DNA of 64,000 bases from Veillonella intestinalis (lineage in GTDB: Bacteria > Bacillota > Negativicutes > Veillonellales > Veillonellaceae), in the NCBI RefSeq assembly GCF_943193155.1, contig NZ_CALPDB010000005.1, positions 1 to 64,000 on the forward strand, in the 5' to 3' direction. Shown piece after piece: positions 38,075 to 48,281 of the stretch. The number at the start of each line of letters is the position of its first letter. Position 1 is the first letter of the stretch. A program made the translations under genes and the position numbers. The notes beneath the pieces were generated by a model. That model ran no database searches. It saw only the letters and a program-made list of their open reading frames with translations, and was not told where the DNA came from.

Positions 38075-38176
38075 TCTGTAAAACTCCTTAAAATAAAAAC
38101 GTATAATACACTATAAACACAAACTTTAAGATTGTGGCAAATGACGTATCAAACGTTTTGCTCAACCTGTAAGCCC

Positions 38177-38205
38177 ATTATATCGGTCTATATCAAATCT
38201 GAAAA
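38177..38205 (-). promoter_or_regulatory. Promoter of the citrate operon (candidate)
   Basis: Minus strand: perfect -10 TATAAT (38177-38182), 17-base spacer and a partial -35 TTTTCA (38200-38205). The weak -35 suits a promoter that needs an activator, and a T-N11-A dyad lies about 57 bases upstream. Confidence 0.55.
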
Positions 38206-38261
38206 ATAAAAAGCTTATATGCGCTGTATAAATTTTTTATCGACATTTTTTCATTCATTAG

Positions 38262-38276
38262 ATTACTTTAGGTAAT
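38262..38276. promoter_or_regulatory. LysR-type operator candidate upstream of the citrate operon
   Basis: ATTAC-TTTAG-GTAAT is a perfect 5-5-5 inverted repeat with T-N11-A geometry. It lies between a LysR gene (38424-39317) and the candidate promoter of the DASS-citDE-citF operon. Confidence 0.5.
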
Positions 38277-38294
38277 ACCACCTAAAACAGCATG

Positions 38295-38331
38295 AAAAAA
38301 GAACCTTTTCATAAAATATGAAAAGATTCTC
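38295..38331 (-). terminator. Terminator of the LysR gene
   Basis: AGAACCTTTTCAT and ATGAAAAGATTCT arms (one G-U wobble) flank AAAAT, and the minus strand continues TTTTTTCATG. It closes the pyk-BI-1-lysR unit before the citrate operon. Confidence 0.82.
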
Positions 38332-38423
38332 TAAAATACATCATATAATTTGCAATATCAGCATAACTCAATAATTATATTTACAATCTAATTACTAATA
38401 ATTATAACTTGATTAATATCAAA

Positions 38424-39317
38424 CTAAAATTCAATAGCAACCGGTGTATAATTCTTATAATGTTCACACACATAATCAATAAATGTTTTAGCCGCAATAA
38501 GCTTTGTACTTACTTCACTATACTGCAATAAAGTACTACGCATAAATGGGGTTCCATCTTTATGATAAATAGGTGCTACATGAATACCTTCATCTTTGCA
38601 AGATCCAAGTCCTAAATATGGCAAAATAGCCCAACCTAGCCCTTCACGCACAAAGTGACGACAGGTCACCATCGAATCAAGTTCCATAGCCGGTTCTAGG
38701 TTAGTCGGTAAATTTTCACTTCGCCAACTCTCTACTATTGAAGATATAGATCCATCCGTACGGTATTGAATCCAAGGTAAGGAAGATAAATCATCAATTG
38801 TTATAGGATCCTTATAAACTAAACAATAAGGCTCTTCAAATAGCTTAATAGAATTCGGGGTCTCTTTAAAATTTCCCCGCGTAATTGCGACCATTACTTC
38901 ACCGCTATTAAACATTTTATTCACATGAGAACTATAACCTGATTTTACTTGAATATGAATATGAGGATATTCTTTAGTAAATAAACTAAGCAAATGTGGT
39001 AATTGGTAATCCGCAAAATTTATAGACGAAGCAATTTTCAAAGTCCCTTGAATCTCGCCACTCATTTCACCAATGGATTGCTTTAGACTCTCAGTCTCTT
39101 CTAACATACGCCGACAATAGGCATGAAATACTTCACCTTGTGGCGTTAAGGTAATCCCTTCATTGGTACGCAATAACAATGGACAACCTAAATCTTCTTC
39201 TAAATGACGCAAACGATAACTCAAAGCAGGTTGCGATAAAAATAACTTATCAGCTGCTTTTGTAATATTCCCCTCAGCCACCACGGTAACGAAGGTTTGC
39301 CACTCTTTTTCATCCAT
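38424..39317 (-). CDS. LysR-family transcriptional regulator (citrate locus)
   Basis: A 297-residue LysR protein. The DNA-binding region contains FVTVVAEGNITKAADKLFLSQPALSYRLRHLEEDLG, the canonical helix-turn-helix, and the effector domain begins near residue 90 (LKIASSINFADYQL). It lies next to the citrate operon on the same strand and a T-N11-A dyad stands between them, so control of citrate uptake and cleavage is likely but inferred. It follows the BI-1 gene by 12 bases with AGGAGG as ribosome site. Confidence 0.9.
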   Translation of the reverse strand: MDEKEWQTFVTVVAEGNITKAADKLFLSQPALSYRLRHLEEDLGCPLLLRTNEGITLTPQGEVFHAYCRRMLEETESLKQSIGEMSGEIQGTLKIASSINFADYQLPHLLSLFTKEYPHIHIQVKSGYSSHVNKMFNSGEVMVAITRGNFKETPNSIKLFEEPYCLVYKDPITIDDLSSLPWIQYRTDGSISSIVESWRSENLPTNLEPAMELDSMVTCRHFVREGLGWAILPYLGLGSCKDEGIHVAPIYHKDGTPFMRSTLLQYSEVSTKLIAAKTFIDYVCEHYKNYTPVAIEF

Positions 39318-39329
39318 AGATAAGCCTCC

Positions 39330-40028
39330 TTAGTCTCTGCGGAAAAAGCGTAAAATGGATAAGAAGATATTGATAAAATCTAAGTAAAGCATTAACGCAC
39401 CAATTAACTCGATACGTTCTAATACATCATCATCCTCAAGAGCAGCTACAGTCAGCAATCCTTTAATACGATTCACATCTACCGCTGTGAAAATTGTGAA
39501 AATAATAACGCCTAGCGCACCTAAGCCCAAATTAACTATGCCACTATTGAAGAAGAACATATTTAATAAGCTCACTACGATAAGCGCGATTACCGCGCCT
39601 ACTAAATACGTCGACCAAGAGGTTAAGTCCTTTTTGATGACACCGCCAATAATAGCAAAAGTGCCAAAGAAAGCAACCGCTCCTAGGAACGCATAAAAGA
39701 AAGCACTACTGCCATACACTACGCTTAATACAGCTAAGGTTAGCCCATTTAGAATGGAATAAATAAAAAACATCGCTTTAAGAGATGTTAAACTAGCACT
39801 CATCTGTCGAGCACTAAACAAAATAACAACCCCTAATTCAATAAATAATATAATATTATAATTAGATGCGGCCATATGGAGCCATTGTGGGTTAAATAGG
39901 GCGGCTAATAAAGTAACAAAGGTAGTTAAAATACCCCACCCCATCCACAACATAGAATTGCGCAACTTACGCGCTACCACTTGAGACACTACCGATTGCT
40001 CAGCGTTCACTGGCATAGAGTAATTCAT
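39330..40028 (-). CDS. Bax inhibitor-1/YccA family membrane protein
   Basis: About 232 residues with seven hydrophobic segments. Family features are the ARKLRNSMLWMGWGILTTF start of the first helix, the ILNGLTLAVLSVVYGSSAFFYAF and GAVAFFGTFAIIGG segments, and the C-terminal TAVDVNRIKG and LYLDFINIFLSILRFF with the conserved Asp residues of the pH-sensing calcium-leak site. The cellular role in bacteria is unsettled; YccA modulates the FtsH protease in E. coli. GAGGAGG lies five bases before ATG 40028, which decides the start. Confidence 0.9.
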   Translation of the reverse strand: MNYSMPVNAEQSVVSQVVARKLRNSMLWMGWGILTTFVTLLAALFNPQWLHMAASNYNIILFIELGVVILFSARQMSASLTSLKAMFFIYSILNGLTLAVLSVVYGSSAFFYAFLGAVAFFGTFAIIGGVIKKDLTSWSTYLVGAVIALIVVSLLNMFFFNSGIVNLGLGALGVIIFTIFTAVDVNRIKGLLTVAALEDDDVLERIELIGALMLYLDFINIFLSILRFFRRD

Positions 40029-40086
40029 AAAAACCTCCTCATATTCTGTCATGGATACATACCGCACAATGCCTCAAAGAGAATAA

Positions 40087-41835
40087 CTAACGGGCGTTAG
40101 CAATTCCTTCAAATACTTTACCGCGTGATCCATCAACAGTTACAACTTCACCATCTTTAATTACTTGTTCTGCATTAGTAACACCTAATACAACAGGAAT
40201 TCCAAAATTAATCCCTGCAATCGCAGCCGCAGAAGTAAAACCATCTTCAGCCGCAATAATAGCACTTGCTCGCTTAGCAAACGGCATTAAATCTGCTTCT
40301 AAAGTACGGACTACTAAAATGTCGCCATCACGGAAAGATGCCTGAGCTTTAGTTGCATCATAAGCAATACATACACGACCCGTAGCAGCTCCTTTACCAA
40401 CACCATTGCCAGCTAATACAGCTTTGCCAACTACATGTACTCGAATCATATTGGTTGTGCCTGCTGTACCTGATGGAACGCCAGCTGTAATTACTACTAA
40501 ATCACCAGACTCAATACGATTTTCCGCTAAGGATGCACTAATAGCACTATGCACCATTTCATCAGAATTGGCATGATCAATTCCTTTAACGGCCTCTACA
40601 CCCCAATATAACTGTACACGACGCACAGTTTCTTCATGTGGTGTTACAGCTAAAATTTTGGCCAACGGGCGATTACGAGAGATGCTCATCGCGGTTTTAC
40701 CGGTTTCAGTACAAGTAATAATCGCAGCTGCATCAAGATTTTTAGCTACCGTAACCGTAGCGGCACTAATAGCTTCTGTCGTTTGTACCGTATCAGCCAC
40801 AAATGGATGTTCCATGTTGCAATACAACGTAGAATGTTCCGTTACTTCTGCAATGCGAGCCATTGTCTGTACCGCTTCAACTGGATATTTACCACCAGCC
40901 GTTTCACCAGACAACATAACGGCATCAGTACCATCTAAAATAGCATTAGCCACATCACTTGCTTCAGCACGAGTAGGCCGTGGATTAGTCGTCATAGATT
41001 CCAACATTTGAGTTGCTGTAATAACAGGTTTCGATGCTTTATTACACTTGCTAATCATCATCTTTTGAAGCACTGGCACTTCTTCAGCCGGAATTTCTAC
41101 ACCTAAATCGCCACGGGCTACCATGAGGCCATCAGACATACGCAAAATATCATCTAAGTTATTGATACCTTCTTCATTTTCAATCTTAGAGATAATCTTA
41201 ATATCCTTGCCTTCTTCTTCTAAAATGCGACGAATCGCGACTACATCACTGCCTCGTTGCATAAAAGAAGCTGCCACATAGTCAACCCCTTGCTGGCAAC
41301 CAAAGCGTAAATCTGCCATATCACTGTCCGACACAGGTGGCAAGCTAAGCGGTACCCCTGGTACAGCTACACGCTTACGATCACTCATAGGGCCACTATT
41401 TTGAATCGTCGTATAAATTTCAGTGCCTTCAATTTTATCAACATTAAGTGTAACAAGACCATCAGATAATAAAATCTGGCAGCCTACCGTTACATCATTA
41501 ACTAACCCTTTATGATTAACGGAACAAATAGTAGCGTCCCCTTCTACATCACGCATAGTCAAAGTGAACGGTTTGCCTGCTTCTAGCATAACACGTCCTT
41601 CTTTGAAATGACCTAAACGAATTTCAGGACCTTTTGTATCAAGCATAAGCGCTACCGGAATCCCTGTCTTACGTGAAGCTTCCCGAACAGCATTCATGCG
41701 CTTCGTATGTTCTTCATAAGAGCCATGGGAAAAGTTAAAGCGTGCTACGTTCATGCCTGCTTCTAACATATGTTCCAACACACCAGGTGCGTCTGTGCTC
41801 GGTCCAATAGTACAAACAATCTTAGTTTTCTTCAT
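40087..41835 (-). CDS. pyk: Pyruvate kinase with C-terminal PEP-utilising domain
   Basis: About 582 residues. Pyruvate kinase makes pyruvate and ATP from phosphoenolpyruvate and ADP. Catalytic core: KTKIVCTIGPSTDAPG at the start, LDTKGPEIRLG near residue 70, IISKIENEEGINN near residue 215 with the catalytic Lys and metal-binding Glu, and MVARGDLGVEIP. After the C domain (to about residue 470) an extra PEP-utiliser mobile domain follows, as in Bacillus-type enzymes. The start at 41835 has GTGAGG upstream and begins MKKTKIV. Co-transcription with the BI-1 gene is likely (58-base gap). Confidence 0.95.
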   Translation of the reverse strand: MKKTKIVCTIGPSTDAPGVLEHMLEAGMNVARFNFSHGSYEEHTKRMNAVREASRKTGIPVALMLDTKGPEIRLGHFKEGRVMLEAGKPFTLTMRDVEGDATICSVNHKGLVNDVTVGCQILLSDGLVTLNVDKIEGTEIYTTIQNSGPMSDRKRVAVPGVPLSLPPVSDSDMADLRFGCQQGVDYVAASFMQRGSDVVAIRRILEEEGKDIKIISKIENEEGINNLDDILRMSDGLMVARGDLGVEIPAEEVPVLQKMMISKCNKASKPVITATQMLESMTTNPRPTRAEASDVANAILDGTDAVMLSGETAGGKYPVEAVQTMARIAEVTEHSTLYCNMEHPFVADTVQTTEAISAATVTVAKNLDAAAIITCTETGKTAMSISRNRPLAKILAVTPHEETVRRVQLYWGVEAVKGIDHANSDEMVHSAISASLAENRIESGDLVVITAGVPSGTAGTTNMIRVHVVGKAVLAGNGVGKGAATGRVCIAYDATKAQASFRDGDILVVRTLEADLMPFAKRASAIIAAEDGFTSAAAIAGINFGIPVVLGVTNAEQVIKDGEVVTVDGSRGKVFEGIANAR

Positions 41836-41912
41836 AGTAGAATACCTCACTTATAATGGATTGATATAAAGCCTATGTTTTCCCTTCATAGTACCCATTA
41901 TACACCAGTATT

Positions 41913-44900
41913 CTACATAATTTCTACACTGTCAGGGCCTAAAATTTTTTCGATAGCTTGGCATATTTTAGTCCCAGGCGTTATAAAATATTCCTTTGCT
42001 ACATCAATACGTTTACGTTGTCGATGTAGGTAAAAAGAGACCGGAACTGTCCCATCTGTTTCAAGCAATACTTTTTTAAGGCTATTACTTGCTTCCGCTG
42101 TATCAAAACCAGGACGAATATGGATAATTATCTGCTTAGCCTTTTCATAATTCACTTTTAACGGCTTCACCGAATCAGCAATAATTTGCACACCCTTTTC
42201 ATCAGCATCAATACGGCCCGTAATACGCACAGCCATATCAACCGCTAAATAGGCCTGACTTTGTTGAAATACAGTCGGAAAGGCTACAATAGAGGCCGAA
42301 CCTGAAAAATCTTCCAAACGCAAAATAGACATAATGTCATTACGACGCGTTACCTTGTCTGATTTATCTACAATGAGCCCCCCTACAGTGACCGTCTGAC
42401 CATCGTATTGTTCAGGATTAGAACTAAGTTTCCCCATTTCAAATAAGCCACTTAATTCCTCCACAAAAGCATTCAAAGGATGACCAGTAATATAAAAGCC
42501 AGTATATTCTTTTTCATCACGTAATTTTTCTTCGGACGGCAAATCAGGCAAATTAGGGACTTCAATAGTTTCCTCAACTGCTAAATCATCACCAAACAAA
42601 CTCATCGTTCCACGGGCTTCTTCTTTTTGCAAACGCTGGCCTAAACTTTGCGCTCCTTCATACATCGCCAGCAATTGATTGCGATTTTCTTTAAAACTGT
42701 CCATCGCACCACAGCGAATCAAACTTTCTAGTAGGCGCTTATTAATTACCTTAGAATCAACTCGTTTGCAAAAATCAAGAATTGACGTATATAAACCACC
42801 TTGCTGACGTTCAAAAAGTAGCTGCTGAATTGCATTGTCGCCTACACTTTTTACCCCACCAAGGCCAAAGCGAATCGCCCCATCTTGTACGGCAAACGCT
42901 TGCTCACCATAATTAATATCAGGACCTAATACTTTAACACCATGTTTCTTACAGTCATTAATATAATATGTCAATTTATCTACATTGGTCATGAAACTCG
43001 ACAAGGTAGCTGCCATAAACTCTGGATAATAATGAGCTTTTAAATATGCCGTCTGATACGCAATATAGGCATAGGCGGCACTATGGGATTTATTAAAACC
43101 ATAACCAGCAAAGTATACGAGCAAGTCAAACACTTCATTGGCAATAGCTGGATCAATCTGATTCTTAGTAGCCCCTTCAATAAAGGATTCACGCTGTGCC
43201 TTTAATACCGATTCCTTCTTCTTACCCATCGCACGACGCATTAAATCCGCTTGCCCCAAGGAGAAACCACCCATAGCCGAGGCAATCTGCATAACTTGTT
43301 CTTGATACAAAATAACCCCGAAAGTATCCTTTAAAATAGGCTCTAATAAAGGATGAAGATAGGTAATTTCCATCTCACCATGACGGCGTTTGATAAAATC
43401 TTCTACCATGCCACTGCCAAGAGGCCCTGGTCGATATAATGCTACAAGCGGAATCAAGTCTTCAAAATGCTCAGGTCGTAAATCCATAACCAGCTTAGTA
43501 ATCCCTTCAGATTCAAGCTGGAATACACCTGGTGTATCCCCTTTAGTCAACAAATCACAAGCCGCCGCATCATCAAGAGGAATTGCATCTAAATCTAAAT
43601 CAATGCCACGATTCGCTTTAATTAAAGCGAGGGCATCTCCCATTACCGTTAACGTTCGTAGCCCTAAAAAGTCCATCTTTAACAGGCCTAACTCTTCAAT
43701 ATTATCCTTATCATATTGAGTGACAAAACCACTGTCATTAGCATTTTGAATTGGCACATGGTCTTCTAAAGGAGCCGCCGAGATTACAACCCCGGCCGCA
43801 TGGGTAGACGCATTGCGCACAATGCCTTCCAATTTACGACCATAATCAAATAATTGCTTAACTTGAGGATCACTTTCATAGGCTGCCTTCAACTCTTTAC
43901 CTTTCAAGGCCTTATCCAACGTAATCCCCAATTCATTAGGAATCATCTTAGCTAACCGATTGACTTCTGGTAGCGGATGATCTAGTACACGGCCCACATC
44001 ACGAATAACGGCTCGTGCCGCTTCTGTACCAAACGTAATAATTTGTGCTACTCGTGCTTGCCCATATTTTTCAGTTACATATTCAATTGCCTTGCCACGT
44101 TTTTCATAGCAAAAGTCAATATCAATATCAGGCATACTAATGCGTTCTGGATTCAAAAAGCGTTCAAACAAAAGATTATATTTTAATGGATCAAGGCCCG
44201 TAATCCCCAGTAAATATGCCACCACAGAGCCAGCCGCACTGCCACGTCCAGGGCCCACTAAAATGTCATGTTCCCGCGCGTATCGCACATAGTCCCATAC
44301 GATTAGAAAATAATCGTCAAAGCCCATTTGAGCAATAACAGATAATTCATAGTCTAACCGTTCCTGCAATTCTGGTGTTACTGTGCCATAGAGCCGAGGA
44401 ATTTCTCGCTCACATAAATGACGTAAATAAGTAGTCGCATTTTCTCCTTCTGGCACATCAAAATGAGGTAAGTGGTGTTCATCAAAATTAAACGCGACCT
44501 GACACCGTTCAGCAATGGCGAGCGTATTTTCTATAGCCCCTGGAATATGACCAAATAAGGCTGCCATTTCATCGCCACTTTTCATATAAAATTCGTCATT
44601 AGGGAATTTTAAACGATTCGTTTCGGCTACTTTTGCCCCAGTAGCAATGCACACTTTAATATCTTGGGCATCAGCATCTTCTTTCAGTACATAATGAAAA
44701 TCATTAGAGCAAACAATGCCTACCTCATATTCCTTGGCCAACGCTACTAAAGCTTCTTGCGCCTTTACTTCCGCTGGCAAGCCATGATTTTGTATTTCTA
44801 AGAAAAAGTTATCTTTCCCATAAATATCAATATATGTTTCTAACGCACGACGAGCCCCTTCGGGATTATCCTGCAAAATGCACTGAGGGATTTCCCCTTG

Positions 44901-45323
44901 AATACAAGCACTCAGTGCAATTAGTCCCTTGCTATGACGGCGCAATAAATCATGATCTACCCGAGGTTTACGATAAAAACCTTCGGTAAATCCACGAGAT
45001 ACAATCTTCGTAAGATTTTGATAGCCTTCCATAGTTTCAGCTAGCAGAATTAAATGCTTTAAACGCTCCTGTTTAACACTATTAGCGTCTTTGTCAAAAC
45101 GACTCCCTACTGTAACATACACTTCACAACCAATAATCGGTTTAATGCCAGCTTTAACAGCTTCTTTATAAAAATAGATAGCCCCACACATGTTCCCATG
45201 GTCTGTAATAGCTAAAGCGGGCATATTCAATTCCTTAGCCCGTGCCACCATCTGTGGCAACCGACTAATCCCATCTTGCAAACTATATTCTGTATGTCCA
45301 TGCAAATGAACAAATGGTTTCAT
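41913..45323 (-). CDS. dnaE: DNA polymerase III alpha subunit (DnaE)
   Basis: An 1136-residue replicative polymerase of the C family. N-terminal PHP domain (HLHGHTEYSLQDGISRL), the palm with PDIDIDFCYEKRG near residue 400 and later YLHPLLEPIL with ILYQEQVMQIA near residue 680, helix-hairpin-helix domain, OB fold near residue 990 (TVGGLIVDKSDKVTRRND) and a C-terminal segment. The order and length fit DnaE1/DnaE3 rather than PolC, which has an inserted exonuclease. AAAGGAGGG precedes the ATG by five bases. Confidence 0.95.
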   Translation of the reverse strand: MKPFVHLHGHTEYSLQDGISRLPQMVARAKELNMPALAITDHGNMCGAIYFYKEAVKAGIKPIIGCEVYVTVGSRFDKDANSVKQERLKHLILLAETMEGYQNLTKIVSRGFTEGFYRKPRVDHDLLRRHSKGLIALSACIQGEIPQCILQDNPEGARRALETYIDIYGKDNFFLEIQNHGLPAEVKAQEALVALAKEYEVGIVCSNDFHYVLKEDADAQDIKVCIATGAKVAETNRLKFPNDEFYMKSGDEMAALFGHIPGAIENTLAIAERCQVAFNFDEHHLPHFDVPEGENATTYLRHLCEREIPRLYGTVTPELQERLDYELSVIAQMGFDDYFLIVWDYVRYAREHDILVGPGRGSAAGSVVAYLLGITGLDPLKYNLLFERFLNPERISMPDIDIDFCYEKRGKAIEYVTEKYGQARVAQIITFGTEAARAVIRDVGRVLDHPLPEVNRLAKMIPNELGITLDKALKGKELKAAYESDPQVKQLFDYGRKLEGIVRNASTHAAGVVISAAPLEDHVPIQNANDSGFVTQYDKDNIEELGLLKMDFLGLRTLTVMGDALALIKANRGIDLDLDAIPLDDAAACDLLTKGDTPGVFQLESEGITKLVMDLRPEHFEDLIPLVALYRPGPLGSGMVEDFIKRRHGEMEITYLHPLLEPILKDTFGVILYQEQVMQIASAMGGFSLGQADLMRRAMGKKKESVLKAQRESFIEGATKNQIDPAIANEVFDLLVYFAGYGFNKSHSAAYAYIAYQTAYLKAHYYPEFMAATLSSFMTNVDKLTYYINDCKKHGVKVLGPDINYGEQAFAVQDGAIRFGLGGVKSVGDNAIQQLLFERQQGGLYTSILDFCKRVDSKVINKRLLESLIRCGAMDSFKENRNQLLAMYEGAQSLGQRLQKEEARGTMSLFGDDLAVEETIEVPNLPDLPSEEKLRDEKEYTGFYITGHPLNAFVEELSGLFEMGKLSSNPEQYDGQTVTVGGLIVDKSDKVTRRNDIMSILRLEDFSGSASIVAFPTVFQQSQAYLAVDMAVRITGRIDADEKGVQIIADSVKPLKVNYEKAKQIIIHIRPGFDTAEASNSLKKVLLETDGTVPVSFYLHRQRKRIDVAKEYFITPGTKICQAIEKILGPDSVEIM

Positions 45324-45395
45324 AGGTGCCCTCCTTTATAGACTCACAAGGTTATCCTGTTTTCTATAGTTTTAACTTGATGTGTTTCTTTATAT

Positions 45396-45423
45396 AAAAA
45401 GGACCGACCACGAGGTCAGTCCT
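45396..45423 (-). terminator. Terminator of the YgjP-like gene
   Basis: AGGACCGACC and GGTCAGTCCT arms with a 4-base loop, followed on the minus strand by TTTTTATATA. It lies downstream of the gene at 45508 and upstream of dnaE. Confidence 0.87.
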
Positions 45424-45507
45424 GATTCTGTACCTTATTTAATTATATCACATCTAACAACTACATCTTATGCATTATATTAACGTTGTTGACTCATAAA
45501 TTACATA

Positions 45508-46290
45508 TTACGATTTACCACGAAAATACGCTGTTAACGCATGCCGTACTTCACGCCATTCAGGCATAAATTGTGCAACTACTTGCCAAAACTTAGGTGA
45601 GTGATTCGGCTGTATGAAATGAGCAAATTCATGAATCATCACATATTCTAAAAAATGCTGCGGCCCCATTAACAATTGTTGATTAATCATAATTCGTTGT
45701 GTCCGCAAAGAGCAAGAACCCCAACGAGTTTTCGCTTTACGAATTCTAAGACTTGGATAGGGTACATCATAGCCCGCCTCAATATAACGATTATAAATAC
45801 GATCACGCATGTCCTTGACGGTAGCCTCACACAATTGTAGCCAAAACTTCAGCATCAATTGTGCCCGCTGGTCTAAGGTACTCGCCGGTTTTACATACAT
45901 ATAAATAGTATACGGATCCGATTCACTCCAGGTCACATAAGAACTATGATTCGGTTCACAAGGCTCTACCAATAATTTAGCCTTATATCCCAGTATATAA
46001 AAAATATCGCCCGTTTCATAGCTCACTTCTACCGTTGGTTGCTGATATGTGGCAAAGCGCTGTCTAGCTCTATCAATAAAACCCTTATGCTCATCTACAA
46101 AGTGAGCAATCGTGGTTGCTGACGTGCGCCAAGGAGCTGAAACTTTGACAGCTCCATTAGGCATAACACGTAAATTTAAATTCTTAATAGCTTTCCAAGT
46201 TACTGTATAAGGAACCATTTCGCCGGCAATGCGTAATTCATAGGTCCTAGATTCCGACTTACGCGACGAATTTCGTGACCAGTTAGCCAT
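45508..46290 (-). CDS. YgjP-like metallopeptidase (DUF45)
   Basis: A 260-residue protein of the YgjP/SprT-like group. The zinc motif HEFAHFIQPNHSPKFW near residue 219 (HExxH plus a distal His) and the TRWGSCSLRTQRIMINQQLL block near residue 188 define the family. A cytoplasmic protease is the usual assumption; substrates are unknown. It follows typA by nine bases, so they share an operon, and it is closed by a terminator. Confidence 0.88.
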   Translation of the reverse strand: MANWSRNSSRKSESRTYELRIAGEMVPYTVTWKAIKNLNLRVMPNGAVKVSAPWRTSATTIAHFVDEHKGFIDRARQRFATYQQPTVEVSYETGDIFYILGYKAKLLVEPCEPNHSSYVTWSESDPYTIYMYVKPASTLDQRAQLMLKFWLQLCEATVKDMRDRIYNRYIEAGYDVPYPSLRIRKAKTRWGSCSLRTQRIMINQQLLMGPQHFLEYVMIHEFAHFIQPNHSPKFWQVVAQFMPEWREVRHALTAYFRGKS

Positions 46291-46301
46291 GACACTAGCT
46301 C

Positions 46302-48113
46302 TTAGCGTGCGTTTTTAGCTGCTTTAGCACGTGCAGCACGATCTAAGATAGCTTTACGCATGCGAATGCTCTTTGGTGTAACTTCTACTAATTCATCGTC
46401 ATTAATCCATTCTAAAGCTTGTTCTAAGCTGAAAATGCGAGGTGGTACTAAACGCACCGCTTCATCAGAGGAGCTAGAACGCATGTTAGTAACATGTTTT
46501 TTCTTACATGGGTTAACGTCCATATCTGACTCACGAGCATTTTCACCAATAACACGACCTGTATACACTGGTTCATTTGGGCCGATGAATAAAGTTCCAC
46601 GATCTTGAATGGAGTTCAATCCATATGGTGTTGTTTCGCCATCTTCAAAGGCTACTAAGGCACCACGTGTACGGCCAGGAATTTCACCCTTAAATGGTGC
46701 ATATCCATGGAATACATGGTTCATAATACCATTACCTTTAGTGCTTGTTAAGAATTGTGCGCGGAAACCAATAAGCCCACGAGCTGGAATAATGAATTCC
46801 ATACGTAAGTAACCAGCTAATTCGTTCATATTAATTAATTCAGCCTTACGAGCCCCTAAGTTTTCCATAACAGTACCCATGAATTCTTGTGGTACGTCAA
46901 TTGTTAAATATTCTAATGGTTCGCACAATTGATCATTAATGCGTTTGTAAATTACGCGAGGTTTCCCAACTTGCAATTCATACCCTTCACGGCGCATAGT
47001 TTCAATTAAAACTGCTAAATGAAGTTCACCACGGCCAGATACTTTAAAGGCATCTGGAGATTCTGTTTCTTCCACTTTCATGGACACATTGGTTTCTACT
47101 TCTTTGAACAAACGGTCACGCAAATGACGGCTTGTTACATAATCCCCTTCACGACCTGCAAATGGAGAGTTATTTACGGAGAATACCATGGATAATGTTG
47201 GTTCATCAATCGTAAGGGCTGGCAATGCTTCTGGATGTTCTGAATCGGCAACAGTTTCACCAATATTGATATCTTCAATACCTACGAAAGCCGTAATATC
47301 GCCCATAGCCATTTCGTCAGTTTCTACACGATTTAAACCATTGTAAGTGTATACTCGACCGATTTTAGCTTTGCGTGTGCTTTCGCCATTCATAATCACA
47401 ACTTGTTGGTTTGTTTTCATGCGACCACGCACAATACGACCAACGGCAATTTTACCTACATAATCATCATAGTCAAGCGTTGTTACCATGAACTGTAATG
47501 GGCCTTCAATATCACCTTGTGGTGCTGGAATTTCTTTAAGCAATACTTCAAATAAAGGTTGCATATCTTTGCCTTCATCTTCCATGCTTGCTTTAGCAAT
47601 ACCATCACGAGCTGATGCATATACTACAGGGAAATCTAATTGATCATCATCAGCTTCAAGTTCCATGAATAATTCTAACACTTCATCTTCTACTTCATGA
47701 ACACGTTGGTCTGGACGGTCAATTTTGTTAATAACTACGATTGGTTTTAATTTCTGTTCCAATGCCTTACGAAGTACATATTTAGTCTGTGGCATAGGAC
47801 CTTCAAAAGCATCAACCAATAATAATACGCCATCTACCATGTTAAGTACACGTTCTACTTCGCCGCCGAAGTCAGCATGGCCTGGGGTGTCAACGATGTT
47901 AATCTTTACACCATTATGCATAACAGCCGTATTTTTAGACAAAATGGTAATCCCACGTTCTCTTTCCAAATCATTAGAGTCCATTACGCGTTCGGCCACT
48001 TTTTCATTCTCTCTAAAAATATGGCTTTGTTTTAACAAGGCGTCTACCAAAGTTGTTTTACCATGGTCAACGTGTGCAATAATTGCAACATTACGAATAT
48101 CTTCGCGAATCAT
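46302..48113 (-). CDS. typA: Ribosome-associated GTPase TypA/BipA
   Basis: A 603-residue translational GTPase, similar to elongation factor G, that helps 50S assembly under stress. G1 [14 protein letters not shown] near residue 14, G2 RGITILS, G3 DTPGHADF near residue 76, G4 NKID near residue 130, then beta-barrel, EF-G domain III- and V-like folds, and the TypA-specific C-terminal domain ([22 protein letters not shown] near residue 500, [13 protein letters not shown]). Length is normal. GGAGG lies nine bases before the ATG. Confidence 0.96.
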   Translation of the reverse strand: MIREDIRNVAIIAHVDHGKTTLVDALLKQSHIFRENEKVAERVMDSNDLERERGITILSKNTAVMHNGVKINIVDTPGHADFGGEVERVLNMVDGVLLLVDAFEGPMPQTKYVLRKALEQKLKPIVVINKIDRPDQRVHEVEDEVLELFMELEADDDQLDFPVVYASARDGIAKASMEDEGKDMQPLFEVLLKEIPAPQGDIEGPLQFMVTTLDYDDYVGKIAVGRIVRGRMKTNQQVVIMNGESTRKAKIGRVYTYNGLNRVETDEMAMGDITAFVGIEDINIGETVADSEHPEALPALTIDEPTLSMVFSVNNSPFAGREGDYVTSRHLRDRLFKEVETNVSMKVEETESPDAFKVSGRGELHLAVLIETMRREGYELQVGKPRVIYKRINDQLCEPLEYLTIDVPQEFMGTVMENLGARKAELINMNELAGYLRMEFIIPARGLIGFRAQFLTSTKGNGIMNHVFHGYAPFKGEIPGRTRGALVAFEDGETTPYGLNSIQDRGTLFIGPNEPVYTGRVIGENARESDMDVNPCKKKHVTNMRSSSSDEAVRLVPPRIFSLEQALEWINDDELVEVTPKSIRMRKAILDRAARAKAAKNAR

Positions 48114-48198
48114 GTATGTTTGCCTCCTGTTTCGCTACAAATCAAAAGTATATGTGTGAAATGAAGCGTGCAATCACGATTCATTACGCAGCAGTATA

Positions 48199-48258
48199 AA
48201 GCGTTATCCTGCCTATTTAACAGCTTACAGCCGAAAACAATTTACAGTGATAACGCTT
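48199..48258 (-). terminator. Hairpin downstream of the cupin gene
   Basis: Ten-base perfect arms, AAGCGTTATC and GATAACGCTT (48199-48208, 48249-48258), enclose a 40-base loop holding a short internal stem. On the minus strand TTATAC follows, a weak T-tract. Confidence 0.6.
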
Positions 48259-48281
48259 AATTATAACATAAAGAGTAGGTT

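Noticed and set aside
48114-48281. Small RNA between the cupin gene and typA
   Set aside because: The sequence holds a single long-looped hairpin that is better seen as the cupin terminator, and no independent promoter is evident.
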